Source: Allantophomopsis cytisporea (Eukaryota > Ascomycota > Leotiomycetes > Phacidiales > Phacidiaceae). From it: DNA of 64,000 bases. The stretch lies in assembly GCA_024752435.1 (NCBI GenBank), contig CP103029.1:1922001-1986000 (forward strand), in the 5' to 3' direction. Position 1 is the first letter of the stretch, and the number at the start of each line of letters is the position of its first letter. The notes under the pieces were generated by a model that was given only the letters and a program-made list of their open reading frames with translations, was not told the DNA's origin and ran no database searches. Positions 1 through 10,843 of the stretch are shown piece after piece. Position numbers and translations under genes: made by a program.

Positions 1-24
1 TGAAAGTCACTGACGCCTCAACAG

Positions 25-608
25 GACAGTGAATGTGCGGTCTATGTTGCTAAATCTAAGCCTTCCGAAGATCATGACCACGCCATATTGTACATCTATC
101 GCCTCTCTTATACCATAAAGAACGGCATTAGCACTCTGATGTCCAGTCAAGCCATAGAAATAAACATTGGCGGATACGAGATCGAAGATATTGAGTTCGA
201 GGATTCCACAAACCTCTTGGTTCTCCTCAATTCTCAGGGTCAGTTCTTCCTTGCTTTAACCTAGCTGACCAGTCGCTAATGTCTGCCTCAGAGAAAACTA
301 TTCTTGTAACTATGGGCTATACCCCGGAATCGTTGGCATATGGCGAGCACTCCAATTATCCCGAGACAAAAACAATTTCTGCTAAGGAATTGGATATATC
401 TACACTGCATACATTCCCTATGAACGGAGGTTTTCTGCCCGGGAAGATGGTAGTTAGCGAAAGAAATCTGGCAGTGAAGTCCAGAGATGATGATGCTAGA
501 GTGTGTTTGCTGTCAAAAGACCACCTGATTTACAAGATCTATAATTTACCCCAGAGAGAGAAAGGTCCATGTGGCATTGATGAGGAGGATATCACCATGT
601 CGCAGTAG
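25..608 (+). CDS. Probable anaphase-promoting complex subunit 4 (APC4), 3' end only
   Basis: Two exons of a gene that begins left of the window. Bases 1-24 look like an intron end (branch CTGAC, acceptor cag at 22-24). One exon runs 25-238. A 53-nt intron with a GTCAGT donor and GCTAAT branch covers 239-291. The last exon is 292-608, ending TAG. The joined frame is open across both junctions. The C-terminal part has the pattern I associate with the end of fungal APC4: a conserved strand, a basic patch, then a stretch reading CLLSKDHLIYKIYNL and an acidic tail. APC4 is a scaffold subunit of the cyclosome ubiquitin ligase. The identification rests on weak family memory without the N-terminal propeller, so another propeller protein is possible. 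The next gene converges on it. Confidence 0.5.
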
Positions 609-1362
609 ACTTAGGTATGTGATAAACAGCCTTTCAGATATTTTGAGATCACGCCATTATATCCTCTTCCTTGTGATGCTGGCCTCAGAAGGTAGATTAC
701 AGTATTACATGGTACGTTTATATATAGCAATGATCCGGCATACGCAAAGAATGTCGCTTGAAGTATTGAACACAGCATGTGAAGATTCCTGTATAATAAG
801 AAGACATACATAATATCTGATGTATGAAACTCATGATATGAACAGGCTATCCTGGAGATATTCCCAGCTATTGAAGAGCACATAATTATGGTATTGAGTT
901 TGAGTTTGAGTTTCAAACTGCGTAGTACTCGAGGATTGTTGAGAAACCTTCAAACACCCAACCCCTCATTACCTTGGGCCCAATGGAAAATTCGGAGATA
1001 TTGCGTACTTAAAACTTCGATCAAATCATCGCAGATTGGCATAATCATTATATTAGACAATCATAAGTATGTAATTGTATGGTGAGTTGTCCTGCAGCTT
1101 AGTATGAGCTACATTAATGTACGCTAGATCATAAATGATAGATAGTTATTGTTATTTACCAGGTGTTATGAAGTATAAGATTAATGACCATAAGGAGATA
1201 CAAACCTAGAGAGAGGAATTGTTTAGCAATGTGGAGTAATGCGGGGAGGGCATTGTTGAAGTGCATGTCAAAGTCGACCATGCATCGTCAAAAGGCCCTA
1301 GAACACCCTAATTATCTGCAAGAATCCGAACATGGAACACTCCAACTTCCGATCGATGAATC
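609..1362. other. Intergenic, convergent 3' ends
   Basis: AT-rich spacer between the 3' ends of the APC4-like and phosphotransferase genes. The short reading frames here lack conserved motifs or splice support. I see no RNA gene. Confidence 0.6.
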
Positions 1363-2439
1363 TTAAGTTCGAACATCATGCGTCAGACAAAGAACCGTCG
1401 CATCATTCTGTACGTAGTTGATCTTCGTATCCAAGAACGCATCCAGATATGCAATTTCGACATCATCTCGGCCAACCTCAACAACACGATCAATAGCACC
1501 ATCATCGAAAGCAAACCCATGCCACAAAAGCACACCCATGTCTCTGGCCACTGGTAGGGCCTTAATCATATCAGCATCACGCAAGTCGGGTATCTCAGCA
1601 CAAAGTTTATCGTAGAACACAACACGCAACTCTTCAGCAAAATCATCATACACAAAACCCTTCGAGGTCATGGACCCCAGCAGTTCTTCCAAGCCATAGA
1701 GACTGGTTCCGAAGGGAAGCATTTCGGCTTCAGCCCAGTCGACAAGGCCGTATAGGTGCCCTGAAGTGGAATCGATCATTACGTTGCTTGCGACGATATC
1801 ACCGTGTGTCAACACCCATGGAAGATAGCAAGCAATGTCAAGGTTTTCCAGAATATGCTTTGCAGTAGCTTGAAATCGCAGGGGTAGTTCTTTGCTCAGG
1901 CGTTCGAATCGATATTGGAGGCTTGATCCGATCTTGCCAAGAGGCAGACGTACTTTCGGAGGAAAAGTCCATGTTTGAGCAAGAAAGATGGCAAAGTCTT
2001 CACAAAGTCTCTTTCGACAACCCACAGCTTGAGACAACGAAGAGCTTTGGAAGGTCTTATACGAAACTCCTTGCATTCTTTCCATAGCATAGACGTTCAG
2101 CTTCGAACTTTGATGCACACCGAGAAAGGTTGTAGCTGGTGCCGATACCCCATATTGCTTTTTAGCGGCCTGTACGACTTCCAGATCTAATTGGTAGATA
2201 GCAGGACGGAATTGCACAATGAGGTAGTCGGCCACAGTGAGAGTGTAGCTGCACCAGCCTTGACATACAGCCGGCTGTACGACCTTTCCAGGATAGAGAC
2301 TTTCGATGTGCGCTTGGCAATCATGCTGCATTGCGGGGTTTAGTCCTAAACGCTGGAAGAAGTCGTCTGTAGATGTTGAGAGCGCTGACGCTGTTGAAAT
2401 CATCCTGACGCGCACGTTCATGCTCACGCTCACGCTCAT
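1363..2439 (-). CDS. Aminoglycoside phosphotransferase (APH)-family protein
   Basis: Intronless ORF of 358 residues with a true ATG at 2439; a second Met, 12 codons in, is an alternative start. It has the kinase-like APH fold signature. A catalytic loop LTHGDIVASNVMI sits near residues 207-219, with the Brenner-type His-Gly-Asp and the Asn that helps bind metal. It is followed by GLVDWAEAEMLPFG near 229, holding the metal-binding Asp. The N-terminal half holds the degenerate nucleotide-binding lobe (VQFRPA, then AMERMQG as hinge). In ascomycetes this family is large and mostly uncharacterised; substrates are small hydroxylated molecules or choline-like compounds, and antibiotic resistance should not be assumed. 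It is a stand-alone gene, with a DUF2235 gene next on the other strand. The family call is firm; the substrate is unknown. Confidence 0.85.
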   Translation of the reverse strand: MSVSVSMNVRVRMISTASALSTSTDDFFQRLGLNPAMQHDCQAHIESLYPGKVVQPAVCQGWCSYTLTVADYLIVQFRPAIYQLDLEVVQAAKKQYGVSAPATTFLGVHQSSKLNVYAMERMQGVSYKTFQSSSLSQAVGCRKRLCEDFAIFLAQTWTFPPKVRLPLGKIGSSLQYRFERLSKELPLRFQATAKHILENLDIACYLPWVLTHGDIVASNVMIDSTSGHLYGLVDWAEAEMLPFGTSLYGLEELLGSMTSKGFVYDDFAEELRVVFYDKLCAEIPDLRDADMIKALPVARDMGVLLWHGFAFDDGAIDRVVEVGRDDVEIAYLDAFLDTKINYVQNDATVLCLTHDVRT

Positions 2440-3782
2440 TCATAGTCAGACTCTGAGTCTTCACTAACCTGAAGGATTAGGAGAAGGAGATAAAGATAGA
2501 TGGATGATAGTAAAAGGACCCATGACTGGATAACGGCTGCTGGCACATTCTCACATGATGCTGCTATGGTGTTACCATAAGCTTGGCTTGAAAGGCGTAC
2601 TGGGATGTCAAGTCATTGGTTCTTGAGACGAGAGGTACAATCGTCTAGTAATAATACGAAGACTAACAACAGTATGTCGTACAGAAGCGGATCCCTATCA
2701 AATTAGTCTTGGAAGATACATGTGATTGAGGGGAAGAAAGAAATTCAACCACATATACTGCGGTATGTCGTACCGCTGGACGGAAGATGTATTCATTCTA
2801 CTTACTGTAGCATTTGATGATTGATCTGGCACGTCTGGTTACTTCTCTGTGGTAGTGGGTGGTGGTGTTAGTGTTAAGGTTTAGCGCTCCCGTTTGGATG
2901 CACCGTCCGATTGCGTATGGCGGGCGAGGCTGGTGGAAGGGCGTTTCTCCACATGAGATACTGTAGGTATCTAGATCTCTTCATTCTTAGGTAGTCCGCT
3001 CTCTCACCACATCGTCCTAAATTGGAAAACGGACAGAGATATTACTGCGATGAGACAAGACCCGAAGAAAGATAGAAGGATTCACATCCTTTCTCGCAAT
3101 GGCTTCACATCCCCTCTGACCATGCCTGTTAAGGCTATTTTACACACATCCAATCTTAGATGATCGACAGGACTGTGCCGGTTACATCCAATGATGCAGA
3201 GTCTTTCTGCAACGCACATAATTGGATTAACGTCGACTCCGAGTTACACTTCAATGAGGTGTGAGGCTGCAGCGTAACATGCAACAGCGCGGGGGGCCAA
3301 AGCTATGAAGGCTGAGCTGAGAAGTACAAGCAGCACCCAAGAAACGAAGGAGGCACCATTGAAGAGACACAGCCTCAAGACTGGATGGAGGTAGAAGGAA
3401 TAGATTGTCGCAAATGCAGCACAATTTCTACGTCTTGGCTGACCTCAGACCTAGGTAGGTACCTATTATTATGGCCCCAACACTTGTCCTTCCTGTGTTC
3501 TTTCCCTTCGGACATGTACAGATTCTGCAAGTAGCTGTGCTTCGTGTTCAGCTACCAGATGTAGAGGGCATGTGTGTTGCTCAAATAGTCAAATTTTAAA
3601 AGGCCATAACGATGCTGACCACCTACTGTATTTCAAGCCTTGAAGGAATTCGGTACCAATGTTATGATCATCGGCCTTAACATGCTTAAAAGCCTGTTCT
3701 TCTCCACTCCTCTTTATATCTCCTGTAATCGACCCTCAGGAAATTTAATATCCAAGAACAGAGATTCAACAAACGAGAAAAC
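2440..3782. other. Divergent intergenic region (APH / DUF2235 promoters)
   Basis: About 1.3 kb between two divergently transcribed genes. No supported coding exon. It contains a CCTAGGTAGGTACCTA-type palindromic patch near 3450-3466, one of several scattered through the window. No tRNA or snRNA signature seen. Confidence 0.6.
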
Positions 3783-5555
3783 ATGGGCAGAATTGGGAAA
3801 CGCCTCTTGGTGTGCTGTGATGGTATGCTCAAACTATTCAATAAAAAACTGAGGAATATGACCTGATGCATTGCAGGTACCTGGAAGAGTGCTGACAATG
3901 GCTATACAAAGCCAACTGCCACCAACCCTGTGAGTATATCCTCGTGTTATCATCCTGGATAACTTCTAACAACGTACAAGAATGGTGCTCTTCAGATCCC
4001 TAGCAACGTTACACGATTAGCACGTGCCTTTCGAAGAGAGGGCCGGGACGGAAAGCCTCAAGTTATCTACTATCAATCTGGAGTAGGAAGTGAAGGTTCA
4101 TGGCTTGATACATTTACGGGTGGTGTTTTCGGTCTTGGAATCTCAGAACATATCCGTGAGGTACATATAACCGATTCAAGTCTCGGACAGTTGCTCATCA
4201 TCTATTAGGCTTATGCTTTCCTCGCTGCAAATTATATGGCTGGAGATGAAATCGTTCTTGTTGGGTTCAGTCGTGGCTCTTTCACCGCTCGTTCTATAGC
4301 AGGTATGATCTCCCAAATCGGACTCTTGACAAGAAGAGGTATGCAGGAGTTCTATGCTATCTTTAAGGACACCGAAAATTTTCAAACCAAGAACTATCGT
4401 GATATGTTCCCTACCAGGCCATTTCCCAACAAACCCACTGGACCAAACAAGGCAGCCGAGTACAGAGAGAGACTTGTAAAGGTAGGAGTTTATTCATGTT
4501 TATTAGGACCCGTACTGACAGACTTAGGAAAAACTCACGAGAATCAACAATGAAGACGGTACCCCTATTGAAATTCAAGCCGTTGGAGTTTACGATACGG
4601 TTGGGACCCTTGGTATACCAAACACGCCCATCCTCGCCGCACTAGGTTTGGAGCACCCAATCAAAGAGTTGAAATTCTACGACACTTCCTTGGCTGACAT
4701 CATCAAATATGCTTTCCAAGCCCTTGCAATTGATGAAAAGCGTAGCTCATTTGCTCCAACTGTTTGGGAGAGGGGCAACAACAACAAGACTGATCTTCGC
4801 CAAGTTTGGTTTCCAGGAGTACACTCGAATATCGGCGGTGGTTATGATGACCAAGAAGTATACTTTGCATCGTCTCCTACTCAACAACCACTAACACCTC
4901 ACAGATATCGAACATTACGCTTGCCTGGATGATGGATCAGCTATCGTCCATTGGTATAGCGTTCAAGGAGGACGTAATTGCACATGTCTACCACGAAACA
5001 AAGGACTACTACGAAAATAAGGCGCCCAAACAATTCGCATCCCAAGACGTGACCCAGTCCTTCTCCCCTGTCCGCCCATATGGCCTCGGCCAAATCTATG
5101 AGTCGCAATCATCAGTGTGGAAGATCGCAGGCACATATGTTCGTAAACCAGGCTTCAACACACGCGCAAACGAATCGACCGGTATGCCCACAAACATTCC
5201 GCTGCAGAGGACCAACGAGCGCATCCACTCCAGTGTACGTATACGACTCGAGAAGGAGGGTCTTGGTCCAGACGATAAGGGGAAGTATACTTGCCCTGCA
5301 CTTCGACCTGGGAAGTTGTGGAAGTATGTCAAGCGCAATGTCGATGTGTATGATCCAGTCACTCATGGTGATACTTGGGATACGAATTCAGACGTACAAT
5401 TGAATAAGAAGGCTGAGCGCTGGGTTTGGGAGTACTGTGGACCTGAACATAAGAAGCCTGTTCAGACGACATTGATTGAAGAGAATATTGGGCCAATTGA
5501 GAGGAGATTATTGGAATTGGACGGTGGTATATGGACTAATGCTATCTCTGAGTAG
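3783..5555 (+). CDS. DUF2235 alpha/beta-hydrolase (Tle1-like phospholipase fold)
   Basis: Six exons: 3783-3822, 3877-3929, 3981-4160, 4209-4481, 4528-4857 and 4905-5555, giving 508 residues. All five introns are 46-54 nt with GT..AG ends, and the frame stays open throughout. The first intron splits the family's hallmark DGTW at the N terminus. The nucleophile elbow GFSRGS lies near residue 110 (Ser about 112). DTVG follows in the middle part, and the late motif WFPGVHSNIGGGY near residue 280 supplies the His region. The domain is shared with type VI secretion lipase effectors of the Tle1 family. In fungi the copies are intracellular, often duplicated and of unknown substrate. I see no signal peptide or membrane segment. 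The family call is strong; lipase activity is inferred from the elbow only. Confidence 0.93.
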
Positions 5556-6140
5556 GTATTATCGACTCCGGTATGTTGAGCTGATGGAAGTATTACCCTT
5601 GTGATGCAGTCAGTTCAAACTTTTGGGATTCATTTTTATTGTTATCAGTCCACTATTCCTAATTCAACTATTGTTTTTTCTCCAATGGTTCGCTGCTAAC
5701 CAATCACTTCCCTGTTATTCACTCTTCTGTATTTGTCTCTACTGTCCTGTCCTTCGATTACTATTCGACTATTCTGATTAGGTTATGGAAGGACATGTTA
5801 ACCAAAAATTGATCACACTCAAACACCTTTGCTCATGAGTCTTGAGTTTACAGACTACCCGGTGGTGCAAGACGTGTTTGGTGTAGTTCATATCAAACAT
5901 TGATGTGACTTTGACTAAGAATCGATATGGTAGCATATTCGAGTATTCTTGGCAAGCGATCCAACACTAATGCAGCTCATTGACATCCTGAAGCATTCTA
6001 GGGAAATTTTTATCACATCGCATATATTCACAAGCAATATGAGATTAAAGGAGTTTATTAAAGATTAAGAGAAAAAACCTACCTATGCATGACTTACCGT
6101 GAACTCTCTCCGCCTCTCTCTCTTCTCCCCGCTCCCCAGC
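5556..6140. other. Intergenic, convergent 3' ends
   Basis: 585 bp between the 3' ends of the DUF2235 and RING genes. AT-rich, with nothing recognisable beyond likely 3' UTRs. Confidence 0.6.
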
Positions 6141-6887
6141 TCACCTTCTGACCAGCCGAAAAGCGTGCCGACAGTTAGGGCAACGGTTCTGCTTCTCAAA
6201 GCACCGTCTCGCGCACTCCCGATGGTAGTGATGACAGCACGGGAGCTTGACCACGTCGCCGACAAGGCTCTCCAAACAGATCGCGCAGTTTTCGTCCGCG
6301 TTATCACCCGCCATTGCTAGAAGGCCCCCCACGGTGTACAGGTGGCCTGTAGCCGGGACATCCTGGGGGATGTACGGTAGTTCGTCATGAGCTGGAGGCG
6401 CGTCAGGCGCGCCGAAGTAGATTGCTCTACGACGTCGCAGCCGATGGGTGGGATTGGAGCTGCGCTCACGCTGGGACTGTGAGCGTTGTGGGCTGTGGCT
6501 ATTGCTGTGGCCGTGCTGTGCATCTCGTAGCCGCTGCGAGAAGGAGAGAAGGATGTTGTTCTCGAGGCGGGAGAAGAGGTTGCGTGGAGGTCCTGGGGGA
6601 GGGTACGGTGTCCATGGGGCTGGAGTCGGTGGAAGGCGATTCGACGAGACTGGAGCTGGGGGTGGGCCTGGAGGGGGAGGAGTAGGAGAGATGCGGCTGA
6701 TCGCCGCGGCGAAGTCGTCTATCGTCAAATGCTCGTTCTGCTGGGTTAGAGAAAGTCGGGAGGCGGAAGGTGTTTCGAGACGGAAGATTGCAGACCGGTC
6801 TTCTATCAGCGAGTAGACGCTGGTAGGGCGAGAGGCTTGGCGCCTGTAGTTGGAGTTGGAGTTGGAGTTGGAGTTGAAGTCTGTCAT
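6141..6887 (-). CDS. RING-H2 finger protein, probable E3 ubiquitin ligase
   Basis: Single-exon gene of 248 residues from the ATG at 6887, which has A at -3. The open frame continues upstream to about 7070, so a longer N terminus from an earlier in-frame Met cannot be excluded, but that stretch looks like translated leader. The last 60 residues hold a complete C3-H2-C3 RING: CAIC, then PCCHHYH, then C and CPNC, with the spacing of RING-H2 E3 ligases. The rest is low complexity: an (SN) run coded by GGAGTT repeats at the N terminus, a proline-rich stretch (PTPPPPGPPP) and a Ser/Arg/Gln segment. There is no membrane segment. In such proteins the RING binds an E2 enzyme while disordered parts choose substrates. 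The product type is secure; the target is unknown. Confidence 0.82.
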   Translation of the reverse strand: MTDFNSNSNSNSNYRRQASRPTSVYSLIEDRSAIFRLETPSASRLSLTQQNEHLTIDDFAAAISRISPTPPPPGPPPAPVSSNRLPPTPAPWTPYPPPGPPRNLFSRLENNILLSFSQRLRDAQHGHSNSHSPQRSQSQRERSSNPTHRLRRRRAIYFGAPDAPPAHDELPYIPQDVPATGHLYTVGGLLAMAGDNADENCAICLESLVGDVVKLPCCHHYHRECARRCFEKQNRCPNCRHAFRLVRR

Positions 6888-9166
6888 GCTGTTAGCTTCG
6901 GAGTGGGTGGGTGCACTTAGCTTTTGGTGTTTTTGTATGATTGTGGGATGATGCTGAAGCGGAAGCTGTTGGTGAATTGGATTGTTGGAACATCTGCTTG
7001 TATATATAGACTGTGGAGTCTCTTTGTGATTCTCTATCTCTATTTTCATGAACGTATGGCTTTTTTGCAAGACCGTGAAAGCTATTGTTCTAGTCGGCGG
7101 CTTTGTTGTATCAAGTGAGATTCATTGTTCGGGTCCGTCGCTTTGTTCTTTGTCAATATCGCTATTCAAAGACAGAATAACCATAGATTATAATAATAAT
7201 ATAAAGAGCGACCCAGGAAACTGCGAAGAAATTGAAAAATAGAGGATTCACGGGTATAGGATCACCCATAGAGAGTTGAGTTCGTACTGTTCCCTCCTAC
7301 ATCTCAAGTGCTAATAGAGACCCAGAGTGAACCATACATACACACAATATTTCGACCATGGACTAAGAAATGTGCATTAATTTCAAAAGTGGCTCTTGAT
7401 GTATGTACGTTAGTTGTGTCTCTATCTTACTTGAAGTGTGGGATCTGTGTAGAATAAATCTCACCCTTTCCAGAATTAGAAAGGCCTTGGTTAATGCCAC
7501 CATCAGATGTTAAGCTATTGATAGCTATTGGGATCTCCACCCTAATCTTTTCTTTATAGTCTCTGGGACATTCGTTCCTGGTTACTTACCCCTAGCTGCT
7601 TCGTCATCCGCAACTGTAAAACTTGCAACCGTCCTTTGATCATCGACGACTTGAGATTTGTTTACACATCCTAAGTGATTAGCTAACTTTAGCAAAGAGC
7701 TCAATGCTAAACATGTATCTAACTTTGACTGCACTTGCTACTTTTCGTTTATATCAACAATCTACATCTTGTATGTTGAGTATCTCCTTAGTAGTCGTAG
7801 AGACCTGACATCACTAGGCGGTAGCATATCAGTGGTAACGTTTGGCCAGTAAGCAATTGCAGTAAAAGTCACGAGTATAAAATGATGGTAACAATGGTGC
7901 GAACACTTTGTACCTATAAACGAGTAATCATGGAGGCTGGTATCAGAAACAACAGATCTGGTATGTCATATATGTTTTTGAATAAGCCAACTGCAGGTAC
8001 CTTCTCCGATAGCTTCAATAGCTCAGTTGGCAGGAACCTTTGGAGACCATCGGCACCTTTACGAGGGTTTGCGTATACGCCATGAGGAAGCATCGGGTTG
8101 GCCTAATTCTTTTTTTGCTACCAAGAGCTCCCTGGTTCGATTCCAGCCAAGTGCATGTTTTTTGTTCTTTTTTCCCTCCCTTCCACATCTCTTTCTCTCC
8201 CTCTTTCTTACTTTCTTTCAGTAAACAGTGAGTCGGCTCAGAACAATCACGACTATAGGGAAATTCAGGGCAATAGCATGGCTCGAAAGAAGTCGATAAA
8301 TCATGACCTTATATCGCATCGCGCAAGATCTAGTACATAGTTCAAAAAGTGTCTTCCTCATAGATAGATCGATTATCACACAAGGGAATAACTTCTCTTG
8401 GGATGCTACAAACTCTATACTGCATACTGCCAAGTGCGTAGTTGGCACTTTTTGATTGGGAACTGTTCACATCGAATGTGAAAATCATCACGATTGAATA
8501 CTCTACCTGTTTTTGTATACAGCTATCACCACACACTACGAAGAGGGAAGTTTATATCCACGATCGCAATCGATACCGGTGAAGAGAACAGCATGTTCTC
8601 TAGCTTGGCTTGGGAATATGGTGTAAGATACTGGTCGTGCCCAGTTGGATTGAACGGCATGACTCATACACTCGGCATCTTATATAAGGAGTATTTCGAC
8701 CACTAAGCAGACAACTGAATTACCTTCCCAGATAACGCGAAAGACAACATATGCCTCTTCCCTGGGTTTCATTCCCATTATTCAGTTTCGACGCTCAATC
8801 TTCTTAATGGTAGTGACAGAAACAATGGTAACGAGGGGGATGATGGTAATGATGTTAATGATAATGTGAGCATCCTAAGATTGATCAAAGCATGGCTTGA
8901 GAATGACTAAAATACTACATAGTTACTACAGACTAGCTTTTGCTGGTCCAGGTCACTTGACAGATCAAGCGTTTCTTACATGGCTTGGTGTTGCGCTTAC
9001 TTGAGGTACATTGCTAGCCTGATCCTGATCTAAAGACAAGGTATGAAGAGCAGATTTAATCACGGTGAAAATATGGAGCTACAATACTGCTATTAAAAAA
9101 GTACAATGATGTGCGTACACATAAGCATTAGATATCATAAAGTCATATCCTATAATTCCGACTTCC
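6888..9166. other. Long intergenic stretch
   Basis: 2.3 kb without a supported protein gene, between the RING gene's 5' side and the TMEM135-like gene's 3' end. Short ORFs here have no recognisable domain and poor starts. The one structured element is a degenerate tRNA-like sequence at 8012-8155. Confidence 0.55.
8012..8155 (+). pseudogene. Degenerate tRNA-like sequence
   Basis: A tRNA-type A box (TAGCTCAGTTGGCAG, about 8019-8033) and B box (GGTTCGATTCC, about 8133-8143) occur in the right order, followed by a T run suited to Pol III termination. A possible anticodon stem pairs TTTGG with CCAAG across a long insert of roughly 70-80 nt. The acceptor stem, one D-stem pair and the closing T-stem pair do not form, and no clear anticodon loop with U33 is present. 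It is best read as a decayed, possibly once intron-containing tRNA gene. Chance resemblance is possible. Confidence 0.3.
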
Positions 9167-10843
9167 TCATTCCTGCTTCACCATCAAGTGCTGCCCCCTC
9201 AAGCTCCCCAGCACGCTCTTGAAAAACTTTGAGTTAATTGCCTCAGGATCCCTCTCAAAAACCGCATTGATAGCCGCCAAACTCACCACGAAAACCCAGA
9301 CATCCCCACCCCTAACTCCCTTCCACCACCCACGTTTCTTCCCAACCTTCCATAAACTATCGATACTCGCGCGCGCAGAGTACAGGAAGTTGCCCCGACC
9401 CTGCTTGCGGTCCACGAAGCCCCATAGACCGCCCAAGAAGCCACCGAAGAAAAAGCGCTGCGTGGGTAGGAACTTTGGATTGAGGAGTGTCTGAAAGAGG
9501 CAGATTGATGCCCAGGACGTGCCAACTGAACCGGCGATGGTAGCAGTGAGGCGTAAAACGCGTGCCGAAACCGAATTAACCGAAGTGAGTGGCGCGCGGT
9601 AGAAGGACTTGTATCTGGGAATGGAAATGAGGGCGAAGATGGCGGCGAAGAACTTGGCTAGGCGCGGGAAGACGCGGATCCAGTACGTTATGTAGGTACG
9701 GGTGCAAGATGGATCGTGTGGGTGAAGGGTTGCACAGGTGAGAGATGTGATGAGCGGATGTGCTGTGGAGGTCAGGGATGCGATTGGCGCAAGAGAGGCA
9801 GGTGTGGGCGTATTGGGGAAGAGGATTGGTGAGATGAAAGGCGGGTACTTTTGTTGGGCGATAGTTGCCAACCCGTCTACTATATCGTACATTCCCGGCC
9901 AGCGGAGGTGTAATGGGTAGTCAGCTGGTCGGGCATGGATATATTCGGGGGAGTGCTTGAGAATGAATTCTCCATATGGCTGGTGTTGTTAGTTTGACAA
10001 ACCCGAAGGTGGAATACAATGGATTCACGTACCCGGGGGAAACAATCTCTATCGAAGACGAAGGCGTGCAGAAGTTGACCAGAAGTCAATGGCATAAGCA
10101 TCCAACTTCCCCACCACCATGGTCTATCAACCTTGTTCCATATCCAGCCCTCATTCTCAGCTAAATTGTACAGGAACTCGGCCGCACGACTTAGAGTATA
10201 GATGGCTATGGTCATTCGTAATTGATCATTGGGATATACTCCCAGCATAAAACCTGCCAAGCTGGCTCCGACAGCCGGGGCAAGTGAGGAAGTAAGCGTT
10301 CGAGAACATTTTGGGTTGCGTCTCCTGAATGGTTCCGCGGAAGGATCTAGTAATTGTGCTCGAAGACGCGTAAAGAAGCGGAACAATAATCGATGGAGGA
10401 GAAGGATCGACGATAATGAGAGTGATAGTCGAAAGTTAGGGGACATCCAAAAGGATTTTCGAAGCGCCCTTTGCATGTCTCAGTCAAATATTCAATGAGG
10501 ACTTGGGAGGACAGAAGGATTACCGTTTCTTATCTCCTCCAAGTAGAGCTTTTGAAACCAGAGCCCATGCTTTCAATCCAGCAGCCGTCCCTATAAAGAC
10601 TCTCAAACTAGCTCTCACAGCAGCAGCGTTGTAATCATCTTTCCTCTCCCTCTCTCTTTCAACCTGCAATACAGTGGGAGCATTCCTCTTCAACACCTTT
10701 GATCTAGAAATAATATATTTATGGAGGGTTTGATATTCTTTGGCGGATATAGTGTATCGTAAAGCATTCCGAAGTATGGGATCAGCTTTTGCTCTTGCTC
10801 GGATGGAATCATCGGAGCCTTTAGCAAGGGATGGATCAGACAT
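9167..10843 (-). CDS. TMEM135-like integral membrane protein
   Basis: Three exons on the minus strand: 10843-10524, 10468-10033 and 9979-9167, giving 522 residues. Introns of 55 and 53 nt have GTAATC and GTACGT donors, and the frame is open across both. The N-terminal motif RNALRYTISAKEYQTLHKYIISR, a central WWWGSWMLMP...CFPRPYGEFIL block and a C-terminal Gly-rich membrane region (FFFGGFLGGLWGFVDRKQGRGNFLYSAR) match the fungal members of the TMEM135 / PMP52 family. The C-terminal part resembles Tim17-type repeats. In animals TMEM135 is linked to peroxisome and mitochondrial lipid homeostasis; the fungal role is not established. At least five hydrophobic segments are visible. The boundaries of exon 2 are well supported; the family name is somewhat less so. 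Confidence 0.75.

Noticed and set aside
1363..2439. Aminoglycoside resistance gene
   Set aside because: Fungal APH-fold proteins are a large family with other substrates; nothing here indicates antibiotic modification or recent bacterial transfer.
4929..5555. Separate 208-residue gene
   Set aside because: It is the last exon of the DUF2235 gene; the 47-nt intron before it restores the conserved frame.
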